A DNA stretch of 64,000 nucleotides from an uncultured SAR116 cluster alpha proteobacterium. Lineage in GTDB: Bacteria; Pseudomonadota; Alphaproteobacteria; Puniceispirillales; Puniceispirillaceae. The stretch is from assembly GCA_902625725.1 (NCBI GenBank), contig CACOCY010000001.1, forward strand, positions 246,047-310,046, written 5' to 3'. A program made the translations under genes and the position numbers. The notes under the pieces were generated by a model. The model searched no databases. It saw only the letters and a list, made by a program, of their open reading frames with translations, and was not told the DNA's origin. Positions 47,025 to 55,438 of the stretch are shown in pieces (the first letter of the stretch is position 1; each line of letters starts with the position of its first letter).

Positions 47025-50000
47025 ATGCAACGGCATATATATGAATGTGTGGAAGGCTCACAGAGTTATTATCTTTCAATGAATTCTGCTATTGGTAAAC
47101 CAATTATTCATATCTGTCGTGATGACGTAGAATTGAAACGAGAGTCACTTGGCTTGTCAATATTTGCACCAGACATAGAAGTATGTTGCTTACCTGCATG
47201 GGATTGTCTCCCTTATGACAGGCTTTCTCCACACGGTGATATTACAGGCGAACGTATTTCAAATTTGATTAGGCTTTCGTCGCATGATTTTCAAAATAAA
47301 AAAGTAGTCATATTACTCACTATAAACAGTTTTTTACAAAAAATACCACCAAAATCATTTTTCAAAAATGCTAGTTTGATACTAAAAAAAGGAAATCATC
47401 ATAAATTAACTGAAGTTATATCGTTTTTTAGAGATTTTGGTTTTAATAGAACCAACACTGTACGAGAATATGGTGAATTTGCAATTAGAGGCGATATTGT
47501 TGACATTTTTCCTGACCCATCAAGTCATCCTTACAGAGTTGATTTTTTTGGGGAAGAGATTGAGAAAATACGGTATTTTGATCAATCATCTCAATTAGGT
47601 TTAAATGAGGTGGAACAGCTGACCTTAAATCCGGTCGCAGAATATCGTCTTTCTGAAAAATGTATCACAAACTTTAGAAAAAATTATATAAGATTATTTG
47701 GAGCAGACGCAGCAAGAGATCAAATTTATGAAGATGTATCAACTGGAAGAACCCCGGTTGGTATTGAGCATTGGCTAAGTTTGCTACATCCTAAGCTTGT
47801 GCCAATAACCGACTGGATTACAGATAGTTCATTAATTATACCTCATGATTTTTTTAACTATGCAAACAAAAGATGTTCTTTAATAGAAGAATTTTATCAA
47901 TCAAGACTTTCTGATAAAGAAAAAAATGACTCCGAATATAGACCTATACCTCCTGAGCAATTGTATGTCCCGTTAAAAGAGCTAACATCCTTAATTAATG
48001 CAAAATTTACAACAATAATATCACCTTTTTCAGCGCCAAAAAAAATACGTGAAAATCATAAAGAATTTATTTTAAATGGACAAACCGGCCCAGTTTTTAA
48101 TGCATCGTGGGACAATAATTTTAGCCCCTCTCAATCGGCGGCAAAGATGATTGAAGAACAACTTAAAAATCGGTATGTTATTTTGGTTGCTTCAAGTGAG
48201 GGCGCAGTAACTAAATTAGCTGAGTTGGTATCTACTAATTTTACTATTCCAATTACCCCTCTTGGAGCCGCTATTAAGCCAGTTATTGGTCACATTTATA
48301 GTGCCGTTTGGTCCATTGCAAATGGATTTATGCTACCTGACGTTTGGGTATTGACTGAACAAGATGTTTTTGGAAGTCGTCAGAATAATAGACCTGCTGG
48401 CAGGCGGGCGCGTTCTGACGAATTTTTACGTGAAGTGTCCGTCTTGCAGACTAATGATTTGGTTGTCCATATTGAACACGGAATAGGAAGATACGACGGC
48501 CTTGAGACTGTGCAGGTTGGAGGTGGTGAGCATGATTGCTTGCGATTAATTTATGCAAGTGGTGATAGATTATACATACCAGTCGAAAATATAGATTTGC
48601 TATCCAGATATGGGCAGCAGGCAACCAACACAGCTTTAGACAGGCTAGGAGGAGTTGCTTGGCAAGCAAAAAAAGCAAGGGTCAAAAATAGAATCAGGGA
48701 GATGGCTGAGGAGCTTATTAAAATTGCGGCGAACAGACAAACTAGTAAAGCAGAAAAACTAGAGGTACCAGAAGACATTTTTAACGAATTTTGCGCTCGT
48801 TTTCAATTTGTTGAAACAGATGACCAACTTGATGCTATTTCTGATGTAATTGAAGATCTCGCTTCTGGCAAACCTACCGATAGACTAATTTGTGGTGACG
48901 TTGGGTTTGGTAAAACAGAAGTTGCTTTAAGGGCAGCTTTTGTTGCCTGTATGTGTGGCTATCAGGTAGCACTTATTACCCCCACCACACTTTTGGCTAG
49001 GCAGCATTTCAAATTATTCAAGGAACGCTTTAAGGGTTTTCCAATTGAGATAGGAGTGCTTTCAAGAATGACCCCAAGAAAAAAAGCTGAACAAACTAAA
49101 AGAGAAGTAGCAGATGGTTCTTGCCAATTAGTGATTGGAACTCACGCATTGCTGTCAAAGAAAATGCTATTTAATAATCTAGGTCTTATTATTGTAGATG
49201 AAGAGCAGCATTTTGGGGTTTCTCAAAAGGAGCAACTAAAAAAAATTCGTGGTGATATTCATGTTTTAGCACTTTCTGCAACTCCAATCCCGCGCACATT
49301 ACAGATGGCACTATCAGGTGTAAGAGCAATGTCTCTAATTGCTACACCTCCTGTTGATAGATTAGCTGTGAGAACATTTGTAGGTCCTTGGGACTCAATT
49401 GTTCTTAGAGAAGCAGTAATGCGTGAAAAGTTACGGGGTGGGCAAATTTTTGTTGTATGTGCACGTATTAAAGACATGCAAAAATTATTTGATCGTATCA
49501 CGAAGTTGGTTCCTGAAGCATCTATTCTATCGGCGCATGGACAGATGAACCCACTTGAATTAGATAAAGTTATGACTGATTTCGCAGATAATAAAGCAGA
49601 TATTTTATTATCAACGCATATTGTAGAATCTGGTATCGATATTTCGACAGCTAATACAATGATTATTTATAGAGCTGATATGTTTGGCCTTTCTCAATTA
49701 TATCAATTACGTGGAAGAGTAGGGCGAGGTAAACAACGAGCATATGCATATCTTACTACCGACCCAAAAATGTCACTTACTAGTCAAGCGAAACGAAGAT
49801 TACAAATAATGCAAACACTTGACAACTTAGGTGCGGGGTTCTCGCTTGCCTCCTATGATATGGATATTCGTGGTGCTGGAAACCTTCTTGGTGACGAGCA
49901 GTCAGGGCACGTAAAAGAAGTAGGTGTTGAATTATATCAAGATATGCTGCGACAAGCTATTGCGTTAACTAAATCGAGTTTAGATACAGATAGTGGAGAT

Positions 50001-50465
50001 AAACTTGGAGAAGAAAATTGGTCACCGTTGATTAGTATAGGAACTGACGTTTTGATACCTGATACCTATGTTGAGGATTTGACTGTCCGATTGTCTTTAT
50101 ACCGCAAAATTGCATCAATTTACAACACAGCCTCTCTTCAAGACATTAAAGTAGAGCTAATTGACAGATTTGGCCCAATACCAGAAAAAGTTATAAACTT
50201 ATTACAAGTTGTTGAACTTAAGCAAATTTCTAAATCGATTAACGTGAAGAAAATTGAGGCTGGCAATAAAGGCTTTTCAATTCAATTCAGAAATAATGAA
50301 TTTTCGGAACCAGAGAAACTCATTGATTGGATAAGTTTACAAAAAGATGCAGTGCAATTACGTTCCGACCATAAATTAGTATTTAGTCTTGACCTATCAA
50401 ACATCGCAAAACGAGCAGGATTTTTGAAAGCAAAACTGTTGCAAATACAAGAGCTTTTAGATTAA
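47025..50465 (+). CDS. mfd: transcription-repair coupling factor Mfd
   Basis: 1146 residues; removes RNA polymerase stalled at DNA lesions and recruits UvrA. The N-terminal UvrB-like module has GEFAIRGDIVDIFPDPSSHP; the RNA-polymerase-interacting domain is near 480-560 (DLVVHIEHGIGRYDGLETV); the translocase has ICGDVGFGKTEVALRAAF, IVDEEQHFGV, LSATPIPRTLQMALSGVR, VESGIDISTANTMIIYRAD and YQLRGRVGRGK; the C-terminal TRCF domain starts near 1005. Standard length, follows sdhE by 19 bases and overlaps the convergent DsbA-family gene by 4 bases. Confidence 0.97.
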   Translation: MQRHIYECVEGSQSYYLSMNSAIGKPIIHICRDDVELKRESLGLSIFAPDIEVCCLPAWDCLPYDRLSPHGDITGERISNLIRLSSHDFQNKKVVILLTINSFLQKIPPKSFFKNASLILKKGNHHKLTEVISFFRDFGFNRTNTVREYGEFAIRGDIVDIFPDPSSHPYRVDFFGEEIEKIRYFDQSSQLGLNEVEQLTLNPVAEYRLSEKCITNFRKNYIRLFGADAARDQIYEDVSTGRTPVGIEHWLSLLHPKLVPITDWITDSSLIIPHDFFNYANKRCSLIEEFYQSRLSDKEKNDSEYRPIPPEQLYVPLKELTSLINAKFTTIISPFSAPKKIRENHKEFILNGQTGPVFNASWDNNFSPSQSAAKMIEEQLKNRYVILVASSEGAVTKLAELVSTNFTIPITPLGAAIKPVIGHIYSAVWSIANGFMLPDVWVLTEQDVFGSRQNNRPAGRRARSDEFLREVSVLQTNDLVVHIEHGIGRYDGLETVQVGGGEHDCLRLIYASGDRLYIPVENIDLLSRYGQQATNTALDRLGGVAWQAKKARVKNRIREMAEELIKIAANRQTSKAEKLEVPEDIFNEFCARFQFVETDDQLDAISDVIEDLASGKPTDRLICGDVGFGKTEVALRAAFVACMCGYQVALITPTTLLARQHFKLFKERFKGFPIEIGVLSRMTPRKKAEQTKREVADGSCQLVIGTHALLSKKMLFNNLGLIIVDEEQHFGVSQKEQLKKIRGDIHVLALSATPIPRTLQMALSGVRAMSLIATPPVDRLAVRTFVGPWDSIVLREAVMREKLRGGQIFVVCARIKDMQKLFDRITKLVPEASILSAHGQMNPLELDKVMTDFADNKADILLSTHIVESGIDISTANTMIIYRADMFGLSQLYQLRGRVGRGKQRAYAYLTTDPKMSLTSQAKRRLQIMQTLDNLGAGFSLASYDMDIRGAGNLLGDEQSGHVKEVGVELYQDMLRQAIALTKSSLDTDSGDKLGEENWSPLISIGTDVLIPDTYVEDLTVRLSLYRKIASIYNTASLQDIKVELIDRFGPIPEKVINLLQVVELKQISKSINVKKIEAGNKGFSIQFRNNEFSEPEKLIDWISLQKDAVQLRSDHKLVFSLDLSNIAKRAGFLKAKLLQIQELLD

Positions 50466-51082
50466 CGAGACAAAGAAGCATCGATTGTTGTAAGCAAAAT
50501 GTGTTCTGGATGTGCGCCAGCAAGAGATATCTGGCTATTAAAGACAAAAAATGGTACGCCATCAATTCCCAAATGATTTGCTTGCGTTAAATCAAAATTC
50601 AGTGACTTTTTAGCTGTTATGATTTCGTCATGTTTTGGAAACGTTTTAAGTTTAAATGAATCGACTATCTCTCTCTGAATATCCACATTACTTATATCCT
50701 TTCCATCTAGAAAATATGCTTTAAAAAACAACTCACTCAGCTTGTAGCCATCGACCCCGGTTGCAATTAAAATTTCATGTACTGAACGTGAATCCGGTGT
50801 TCTTGTAATGTTTTCAAAATTAAAATTAATTCCAGCTTCTTTTCCTGCTTGTTCTATCCTGCTATAAACTGATGAGGCAGCATGACCAAATTTAGCTAGC
50901 AGGTATTGTTTTCTATCAATACCTGTCTTTTGTATTGAAGGGTTCAGCAAAAATGCTCTCCATTTATATTCTACATCTATAGCAGGTCGATTTAGTAGAG
51001 CTTTTTCAAGACGCTTTTTTCCTATGTAACACCAAGGACAGATTATATCCGCGAAAATTTCAATTTTAAGAGTTTGTTTCAT
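50462..51082 (-). CDS. DsbA-family thiol oxidoreductase (FrnE-like)
   Basis: 206 residues, thioredoxin fold with a helical insertion. The active site is FADIICPWCYIGKKRLEKAL at the N-terminus (CPWC) and the cis-proline loop GIDGVPFFVFN near residue 172. No signal peptide is seen, so it is cytoplasmic, as for FrnE proteins, in contrast to periplasmic DsbA. HKCD isomerases share the fold but have a Ser-type site. Tail-to-tail with mfd, head-to-head with the HugZ-like gene. Confidence 0.9.
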   Translation of the reverse strand: MKQTLKIEIFADIICPWCYIGKKRLEKALLNRPAIDVEYKWRAFLLNPSIQKTGIDRKQYLLAKFGHAASSVYSRIEQAGKEAGINFNFENITRTPDSRSVHEILIATGVDGYKLSELFFKAYFLDGKDISNVDIQREIVDSFKLKTFPKHDEIITAKKSLNFDLTQANHLGIDGVPFFVFNSQISLAGAHPEHILLTTIDASLSR

Positions 51083-51183
51083 TTAAGTGACTGCTAGTGT
51101 ATATTTGTGTTACCCTATGTTAGTTTTAACATTAAAACAACGGAACATTATTATTGTTATACCGTTTTTTTTAAGGATATAAG

Positions 51184-51696
51184 TTGACTCAGGAGAATAA
51201 TCAAAAATCTTTTAAGATAGCTAAGCGTAAGCAAGACAAATTACTTTCACAAGCAAAAACGATTCACATTTCTTCATGTAATTCTGAAGTGTCTCAAATC
51301 GAATGGGGTGTTGCGCCTTTTGTTAGAGAAAAAGGAGTTTTTTTTATTTATGTCAGTGAGCTTGGTGGACATGTTCGCTCTATAATTGATAGTAACCCAG
51401 TTTTATTTAGTATCATCGAGGACGAGGCATCTTCTCAAAATATTTGGGCACGTATACGTCTTAAGTTTACCGCTGAGATAAAAGAGATAAAAAGAGATAG
51501 TAAAAAATTCCTAATTATAGGTAATAAACTCGCAGAACGTCATGGACATGTAATGCATATAATAAAAGAATTTAAAGATTTTCACTTATTTTCTATTACA
51601 CCTCTCAATGGGGTGCTGGTTACAGGTTTTGGCTCTGCATATGAGGTATCAGGAATTGACTTTAAACTCTCACAAAAACCCCTATCTAACAGTTAA
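51184..51696 (+). CDS. HugZ/HutZ-like heme-utilisation, pyridoxamine-oxidase-fold protein
   Basis: 170 residues starting at a TTG (51184) behind AAGGA; no ATG is suitable. The split-barrel flavin fold is suggested by VSQIEWGVAPFVREKGVFFI, YVSELGGHVRSIIDSNPVLF, ARIRLKFTAEI and the closing GFGSAYEVSG. This last element resembles the GFGxAxEL/VSG of HutZ/HugZ heme-degrading proteins. The length matches HutZ; the C-terminal DUF2470 extension of larger relatives is missing. A general flavin or PLP-related role remains possible. Its end overlaps the next gene. Confidence 0.72.
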   Translation: MTQENNQKSFKIAKRKQDKLLSQAKTIHISSCNSEVSQIEWGVAPFVREKGVFFIYVSELGGHVRSIIDSNPVLFSIIEDEASSQNIWARIRLKFTAEIKEIKRDSKKFLIIGNKLAERHGHVMHIIKEFKDFHLFSITPLNGVLVTGFGSAYEVSGIDFKLSQKPLSNS

Positions 51697-52342
51697 ATTA
51701 AAACATGAAAAACCTATTTTATATTCTTTTAGACGATGTCCCTTTGCTATAAGAACTCGTCTTATTTTAAAAAAATGCAACATACCAGTTCTGTTGCGTG
51801 AGGTCGAATTAGGTGATAAACCCGACTGCATGATAAAGGTATCGCCAAAAGCTACTGTTCCTATTCTCGTTTTACCGAATTATGTTTTGGAGCAATCTAT
51901 GGATATTATTTTTTGGGCGCTTTCTTGCAATGATCCCTATAAAATGAAAGATGCATGGATCGCAGATGAAGATTTCAGTAAAAAATTTTTACATGAATTA
52001 GACAATGATTTTAAATATCATTTGGATAGATATAAATATTCATCTCGTTATGAACCAAATGAAAAAATTTTACACCGCAACATGGCTTTATCGTGGATAG
52101 AGAAATTAGATAAAAGATTGGGCAAATTAGTCTATTTATCAGGAGATTTAGAGGGAATTTTCGATTACATTTCACTTCCATTTATTCGTCAGTTTAGAAT
52201 AGCTGATCCTAGATGGTTTGATAGTTGTGGGCTACCAAATTTACAAAAAAGACTTGCCGAGTTTGAGGGTTCGGATTTATTTCAGCGGGTTATGCAAAAA
52301 TTGCCAATCTGGAAGAAAACCAGAATAGAGGTACAATTTTAA
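51656..52342 (+). CDS. glutathione S-transferase N-terminal domain protein
   Basis: About 228 residues. The thioredoxin-like domain begins with PILYSFRRCPFAIRTRLILK and continues with the cis-proline segment SPKATVPILVLP and the LEQSMDIIFWAL motif, followed by a helical domain including FKYHLDRYKYSSRYEP. Conserved in proteobacteria as a GST-like family of unknown substrate. The start is unresolved: no ATG lies after the end of the previous gene. TTG at 51656 with GAGG 9 bases before it is chosen; in-frame ATGs at 51641 and 51608 are alternatives. All overlap the HugZ-like gene by 40-90 bases in another frame. Confidence 0.78.
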   Translation: MTLNSHKNPYLTVKLKHEKPILYSFRRCPFAIRTRLILKKCNIPVLLREVELGDKPDCMIKVSPKATVPILVLPNYVLEQSMDIIFWALSCNDPYKMKDAWIADEDFSKKFLHELDNDFKYHLDRYKYSSRYEPNEKILHRNMALSWIEKLDKRLGKLVYLSGDLEGIFDYISLPFIRQFRIADPRWFDSCGLPNLQKRLAEFEGSDLFQRVMQKLPIWKKTRIEVQF

Positions 52343-52385
52343 ATCCATTTAATATACTGTTAAAAATTTCTAATGGGTTTGTTGA

Positions 52386-53750
52386 TTAGTGCTGATAGGT
52401 TAGCCATGTCTTAGCGTCTGCTCTAATTTGTTTTTTGTTTTCGTCAGTCATTTTTTCTAATGTTCTGTACATCATAGCTATTCGTGGATTATTTTTAAAT
52501 TTATTTTCATGCTTCATTAAAAAATTCCAGTATAAATAATTAAATGGACAGGCGTTTTCTCCTGTTTTTTCCCTAACATCATATTTACACGACTTACAAT
52601 AATTGGACATTCTATCTATGTAAGCGCCCCCTGAAACATATGGTTTACTAGCTAATATTCCACCATCGGCATATAGAACCATACCATTTACGTTTGGAAG
52701 TTCTACCCATTCGTAAGCGTCTACATAAACACTTAAAAACCAGTTATTAAGGGCATCAGGCGATACTCCAGTTAAAAGCGCATAATTACCCAGTACCATT
52801 AAACGTTGTATATGATGTGCGTAAGCCTGTTCCTTTGTTTGCAATACTGACTGTGAGAGGCATTTCAGGTCTGTTTTGGCTGTCCAGTAAAAGTCAGGCA
52901 AACCCTCATTTAGTTCTAAGTAGTTCATATCTGCATATTCGGGCATTTTAAACCAATATAAACCACGTACATATTCTCTCCAACCAAGTATTTGTCGAAT
53001 GAAACCTTCCACTGAATTTAAAGGCAACCCTTTCTCATAAAACGCCTTTTCTGTAAGCCAAACAACTTCTCTTGGGTTTAATAATCCAATATTTAAATAT
53101 AACCCTATATGCGAATGATACATCCAAGGTTCATCTGTTAACATTGCGTCTTGAAAGCTACCAAAATCTTGCAAACGTTCATCGATAAAATTATTCAGGA
53201 CAGATATCGCATCATCTCTTGTAACGGCATAGTGAAATGAATCTAAATTTCCAAAATGTTCAGAAAATGAGTTATTTACAAGCTCAATTACATCTCTAGT
53301 AATTTGATCTGGTACAAATTTTGTGACAGTGGGTATGTGTTTTTTTCTATCTGGTGATAATCTGTTTTCTGAATCATAATTCCATTTTCCACCGACAGGC
53401 GTGCCATCTTTATTCATTAAAATTTGATGTTCTCGTCTTAGTTCTCTGTAGAAATACTCCATTCGCAATTGTGACCTCGTTTCAGCCCAACTCCTGAATC
53501 TTTTTTCTGATGCAAAAAACCGAGTATCTTTTAGTATCTCAAAAGAGATAGAAGTTTCTTGCTGAAATTTTATAAATTGTTGACGCAACCTATACTCACC
53601 TGCCTCAACCATGCATAACTTATTAGCGAGATATTTATCTATAACATATTGTATTTGTGATATAAAATTTCCTTTATTTTCAGGGCTATCATATTTTATG
53701 TAGCAAACATTCCAACCTTTCGACTGGCATTGTTTCGCAAAATGGCGCAT
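52386..53750 (-). CDS. iron-sulfur bacterial photolyase/cryptochrome (FeS-BCP, (6-4)-type), frame interrupted upstream
   Basis: The longest open stretch, 454 residues, covers residues 55-508 of a photolyase of the deoxyribodipyrimidine-photolyase-related (CryPro/FeS-BCP) family, to which Agrobacterium PhrB, a (6-4) photolyase, belongs. The four cluster cysteines are present: C297 in LKCLSQ and C385, C388 and C401 (CKSC then NACPF), with spacings 3 and 13 as recalled for PhrB. FAD-domain elements are EGFIRQILGWREYVRGLYWF and AHHIQRLMVLGNYALLTG. The first methionine here is internal to the family alignment; the missing N-terminus lies directly upstream in the same frame beyond a TAG (see 53778-53912). 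No ribosome site precedes the ATG at 53750. Confidence 0.82.
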   Translation of the reverse strand: MRHFAKQCQSKGWNVCYIKYDSPENKGNFISQIQYVIDKYLANKLCMVEAGEYRLRQQFIKFQQETSISFEILKDTRFFASEKRFRSWAETRSQLRMEYFYRELRREHQILMNKDGTPVGGKWNYDSENRLSPDRKKHIPTVTKFVPDQITRDVIELVNNSFSEHFGNLDSFHYAVTRDDAISVLNNFIDERLQDFGSFQDAMLTDEPWMYHSHIGLYLNIGLLNPREVVWLTEKAFYEKGLPLNSVEGFIRQILGWREYVRGLYWFKMPEYADMNYLELNEGLPDFYWTAKTDLKCLSQSVLQTKEQAYAHHIQRLMVLGNYALLTGVSPDALNNWFLSVYVDAYEWVELPNVNGMVLYADGGILASKPYVSGGAYIDRMSNYCKSCKYDVREKTGENACPFNYLYWNFLMKHENKFKNNPRIAMMYRTLEKMTDENKKQIRADAKTWLTYQH

Positions 53751-53777
53751 AGCTGAAGATATGAAAGCAATTTTTTT

Positions 53778-53912
53778 CTAATGATGTTTGACATAGGTTG
53801 CCTCCTCATTCAACTCGGCCATTAAGATTAAATCTTCTTGGGGTTTAATGTCCTTTAGAAAAGAGATACCAAAATCAAGTTGGTCTCCCAGAATTAATCT
53901 AATTGTTTTCAT
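53778..53912 (-). pseudogene. N-terminal part of the FeS photolyase, ending in an in-frame TAG
   Basis: Reading left from an ATG at 53912, the frame encodes MKTIRLILGDQLDFGISFLK and ends ATYVKHH, then TAG at 53780-53778, then KKIAFISSAMRHF continuing in the same frame into the gene at 52386-53750. The family N-terminus has a lysine where the TAG stands, so a single AAG-to-TAG change explains it. Total length would be 508 codons, the full family size. The ATG overlaps the stop of the upstream photolyase gene as TGATG, confirming this as the original start. It may be a real nonsense mutation or a base-call error. Confidence 0.85.
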
Positions 53913-55336
53913 CAGGCAGTCTTAGGTAAATCCGAAAACGCTTGGAGCGCCAATTCTCTGGAAACTTTAAGGTCAACAATTGGCATTGGATACGTTTTTC
54001 CAAGTTGCACTCCACTTTCTTCTAATATCTCTGAGGGGGCTTGCCAAGGACAGAACAGATATTTCTTTGGCATATTAGTAAGTTCTGGAACCCATTTTTT
54101 TGTGTAATGTCCCTCAGAATCAAATTTTTCCCCCTGTGTAACTGGATTAAAAATTCGGAAATAGGGCGCTGCATCAGCACCGCATCCTGCTATCCATTGC
54201 CAGCTAGCTGAATTAACGCAAAGGTCTGCATCGACAAGACAATTATGAAACCAGTCTCTTCCGTGATGCCAATGTTGAAGAAGGTTTTTTACCAAAAATG
54301 AGCCTACAACCATTCTAAGTCTATTATGCATGTAACCAGTTTGATAAAGCTCTCTCATTCCAGCATCAACAATTGGGTAGCCAGTCATTCCTTTTTGCCA
54401 TGCTTTAAGACTTTCAATGGTTGTTTTCCAAGAAAAAGCATTGAATTTTGCGTTTAAATTCTCATTTGCTAGTGATGGATAGTGGAAATGCAAATGATGA
54501 GAAAATTCACGCCAACCTAGCTCAGATAAAAAACAATCTAAATTGGTATCTCCAGGTTCTAGCATCTGCTGTGCTGAGTACCAAATCTGGTTCGGCGATA
54601 ACTCTCCAAAATGAAGTCTAGGTGATAATCGTGAAACCGACTTCTGGGAAGGAATGTTTCTACCAGATTTATAACTTGATATACCCTTTGTTAGAAATTC
54701 GTTGAGACTGTCTCTTGCGCCGACTTCTCCTATTTTCCAATCCTTAATCATTGAATGATACCAAGCCTGTTTTGGAAGTAATTCAAGTTCTTCCAATGTG
54801 CAGTCTTTCGCTAAATTTAATTTTTCTGCAAATTGAATGTTGGATGGTAGAGCTTCAGGAGCTCTTGGTGGCGCAGCACCGAGGCATCCTTTTCGATAGA
54901 AGGGTGTGAATACGCGATAATGTGTGCCGTCTGATTTTTGAATTTGCTGGGGTTCCCACAAAAGTGACCCATTAAAGCTTTTTACTCCAATTTTTGTTTC
55001 TTTTAGTTGTTTTTTTATCCTAGTATCTCGGTCAATTCGCCAAGGTTCATAGCATCTGTTCCATACGATTTTTTCAGTCTGAGTCTCTTCTATGATTTCA
55101 GGGATTAATTTATCCGCTGCTCCTTTAAAAAATGTTAAATTACCATTTAATGTTTTGTTCAATTCTATCAGAGAATAGTGCAACCAAACGCGGCTCGCAG
55201 CTCCCATTTTATGTGATAAAGAATTTATATCGTCTAGTATGTAGATTGGCATAACTCTACCACTATTCGCTGCCTCAATTAGTGCTGGATTATCATTTAG
55301 CCTTAGATCTTGACGAAACCACATTATCGTTTTCAT
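53912..55336 (-). CDS. phr: deoxyribodipyrimidine photolyase (class I CPD type)
   Basis: 474 residues; light-driven repair of UV-induced pyrimidine dimers with FAD. The N-terminal antenna domain starts IMWFRQDLRLNDNPALIEA; the FAD domain shows SRLSPRLHFGELSPNQIW, FLSELGWREFSHHLHF, GYPIVDAGMRELYQTGYMHN, RLRMVVGSFLVKNLL and DADLCVNSASWQWIAGCGAD. These are the class I photolyase signatures. Its stop overlaps the start of the FeS photolyase (TGATG), so the two are a translationally coupled pair, implying exposure to sunlight. Confidence 0.95.
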   Translation of the reverse strand: MKTIMWFRQDLRLNDNPALIEAANSGRVMPIYILDDINSLSHKMGAASRVWLHYSLIELNKTLNGNLTFFKGAADKLIPEIIEETQTEKIVWNRCYEPWRIDRDTRIKKQLKETKIGVKSFNGSLLWEPQQIQKSDGTHYRVFTPFYRKGCLGAAPPRAPEALPSNIQFAEKLNLAKDCTLEELELLPKQAWYHSMIKDWKIGEVGARDSLNEFLTKGISSYKSGRNIPSQKSVSRLSPRLHFGELSPNQIWYSAQQMLEPGDTNLDCFLSELGWREFSHHLHFHYPSLANENLNAKFNAFSWKTTIESLKAWQKGMTGYPIVDAGMRELYQTGYMHNRLRMVVGSFLVKNLLQHWHHGRDWFHNCLVDADLCVNSASWQWIAGCGADAAPYFRIFNPVTQGEKFDSEGHYTKKWVPELTNMPKKYLFCPWQAPSEILEESGVQLGKTYPMPIVDLKVSRELALQAFSDLPKTA

Positions 55337-55438
55337 ACTTGTAACACCTGATTTATTAATCTGACACCAAATATATTAACTAGCATTTATTCGATAAAAG
55401 TAGTTTATTGGACTAGTTTTGTAATAATTTTTTGGCCA

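Noticed and set aside
52336..52375. Hairpin between the convergent GST-like and FeS photolyase genes
   Set aside because: Stem of 9 pairs with one G-U and a loop of over 20 bases, AT-rich; too weak to call a terminator.
53778..53780. TAG recoded as lysine or another residue genome-wide
   Set aside because: TAG ends other intact genes in the window (for example those ending at 933 and 1965), so it is an ordinary stop here; local readthrough remains untested.
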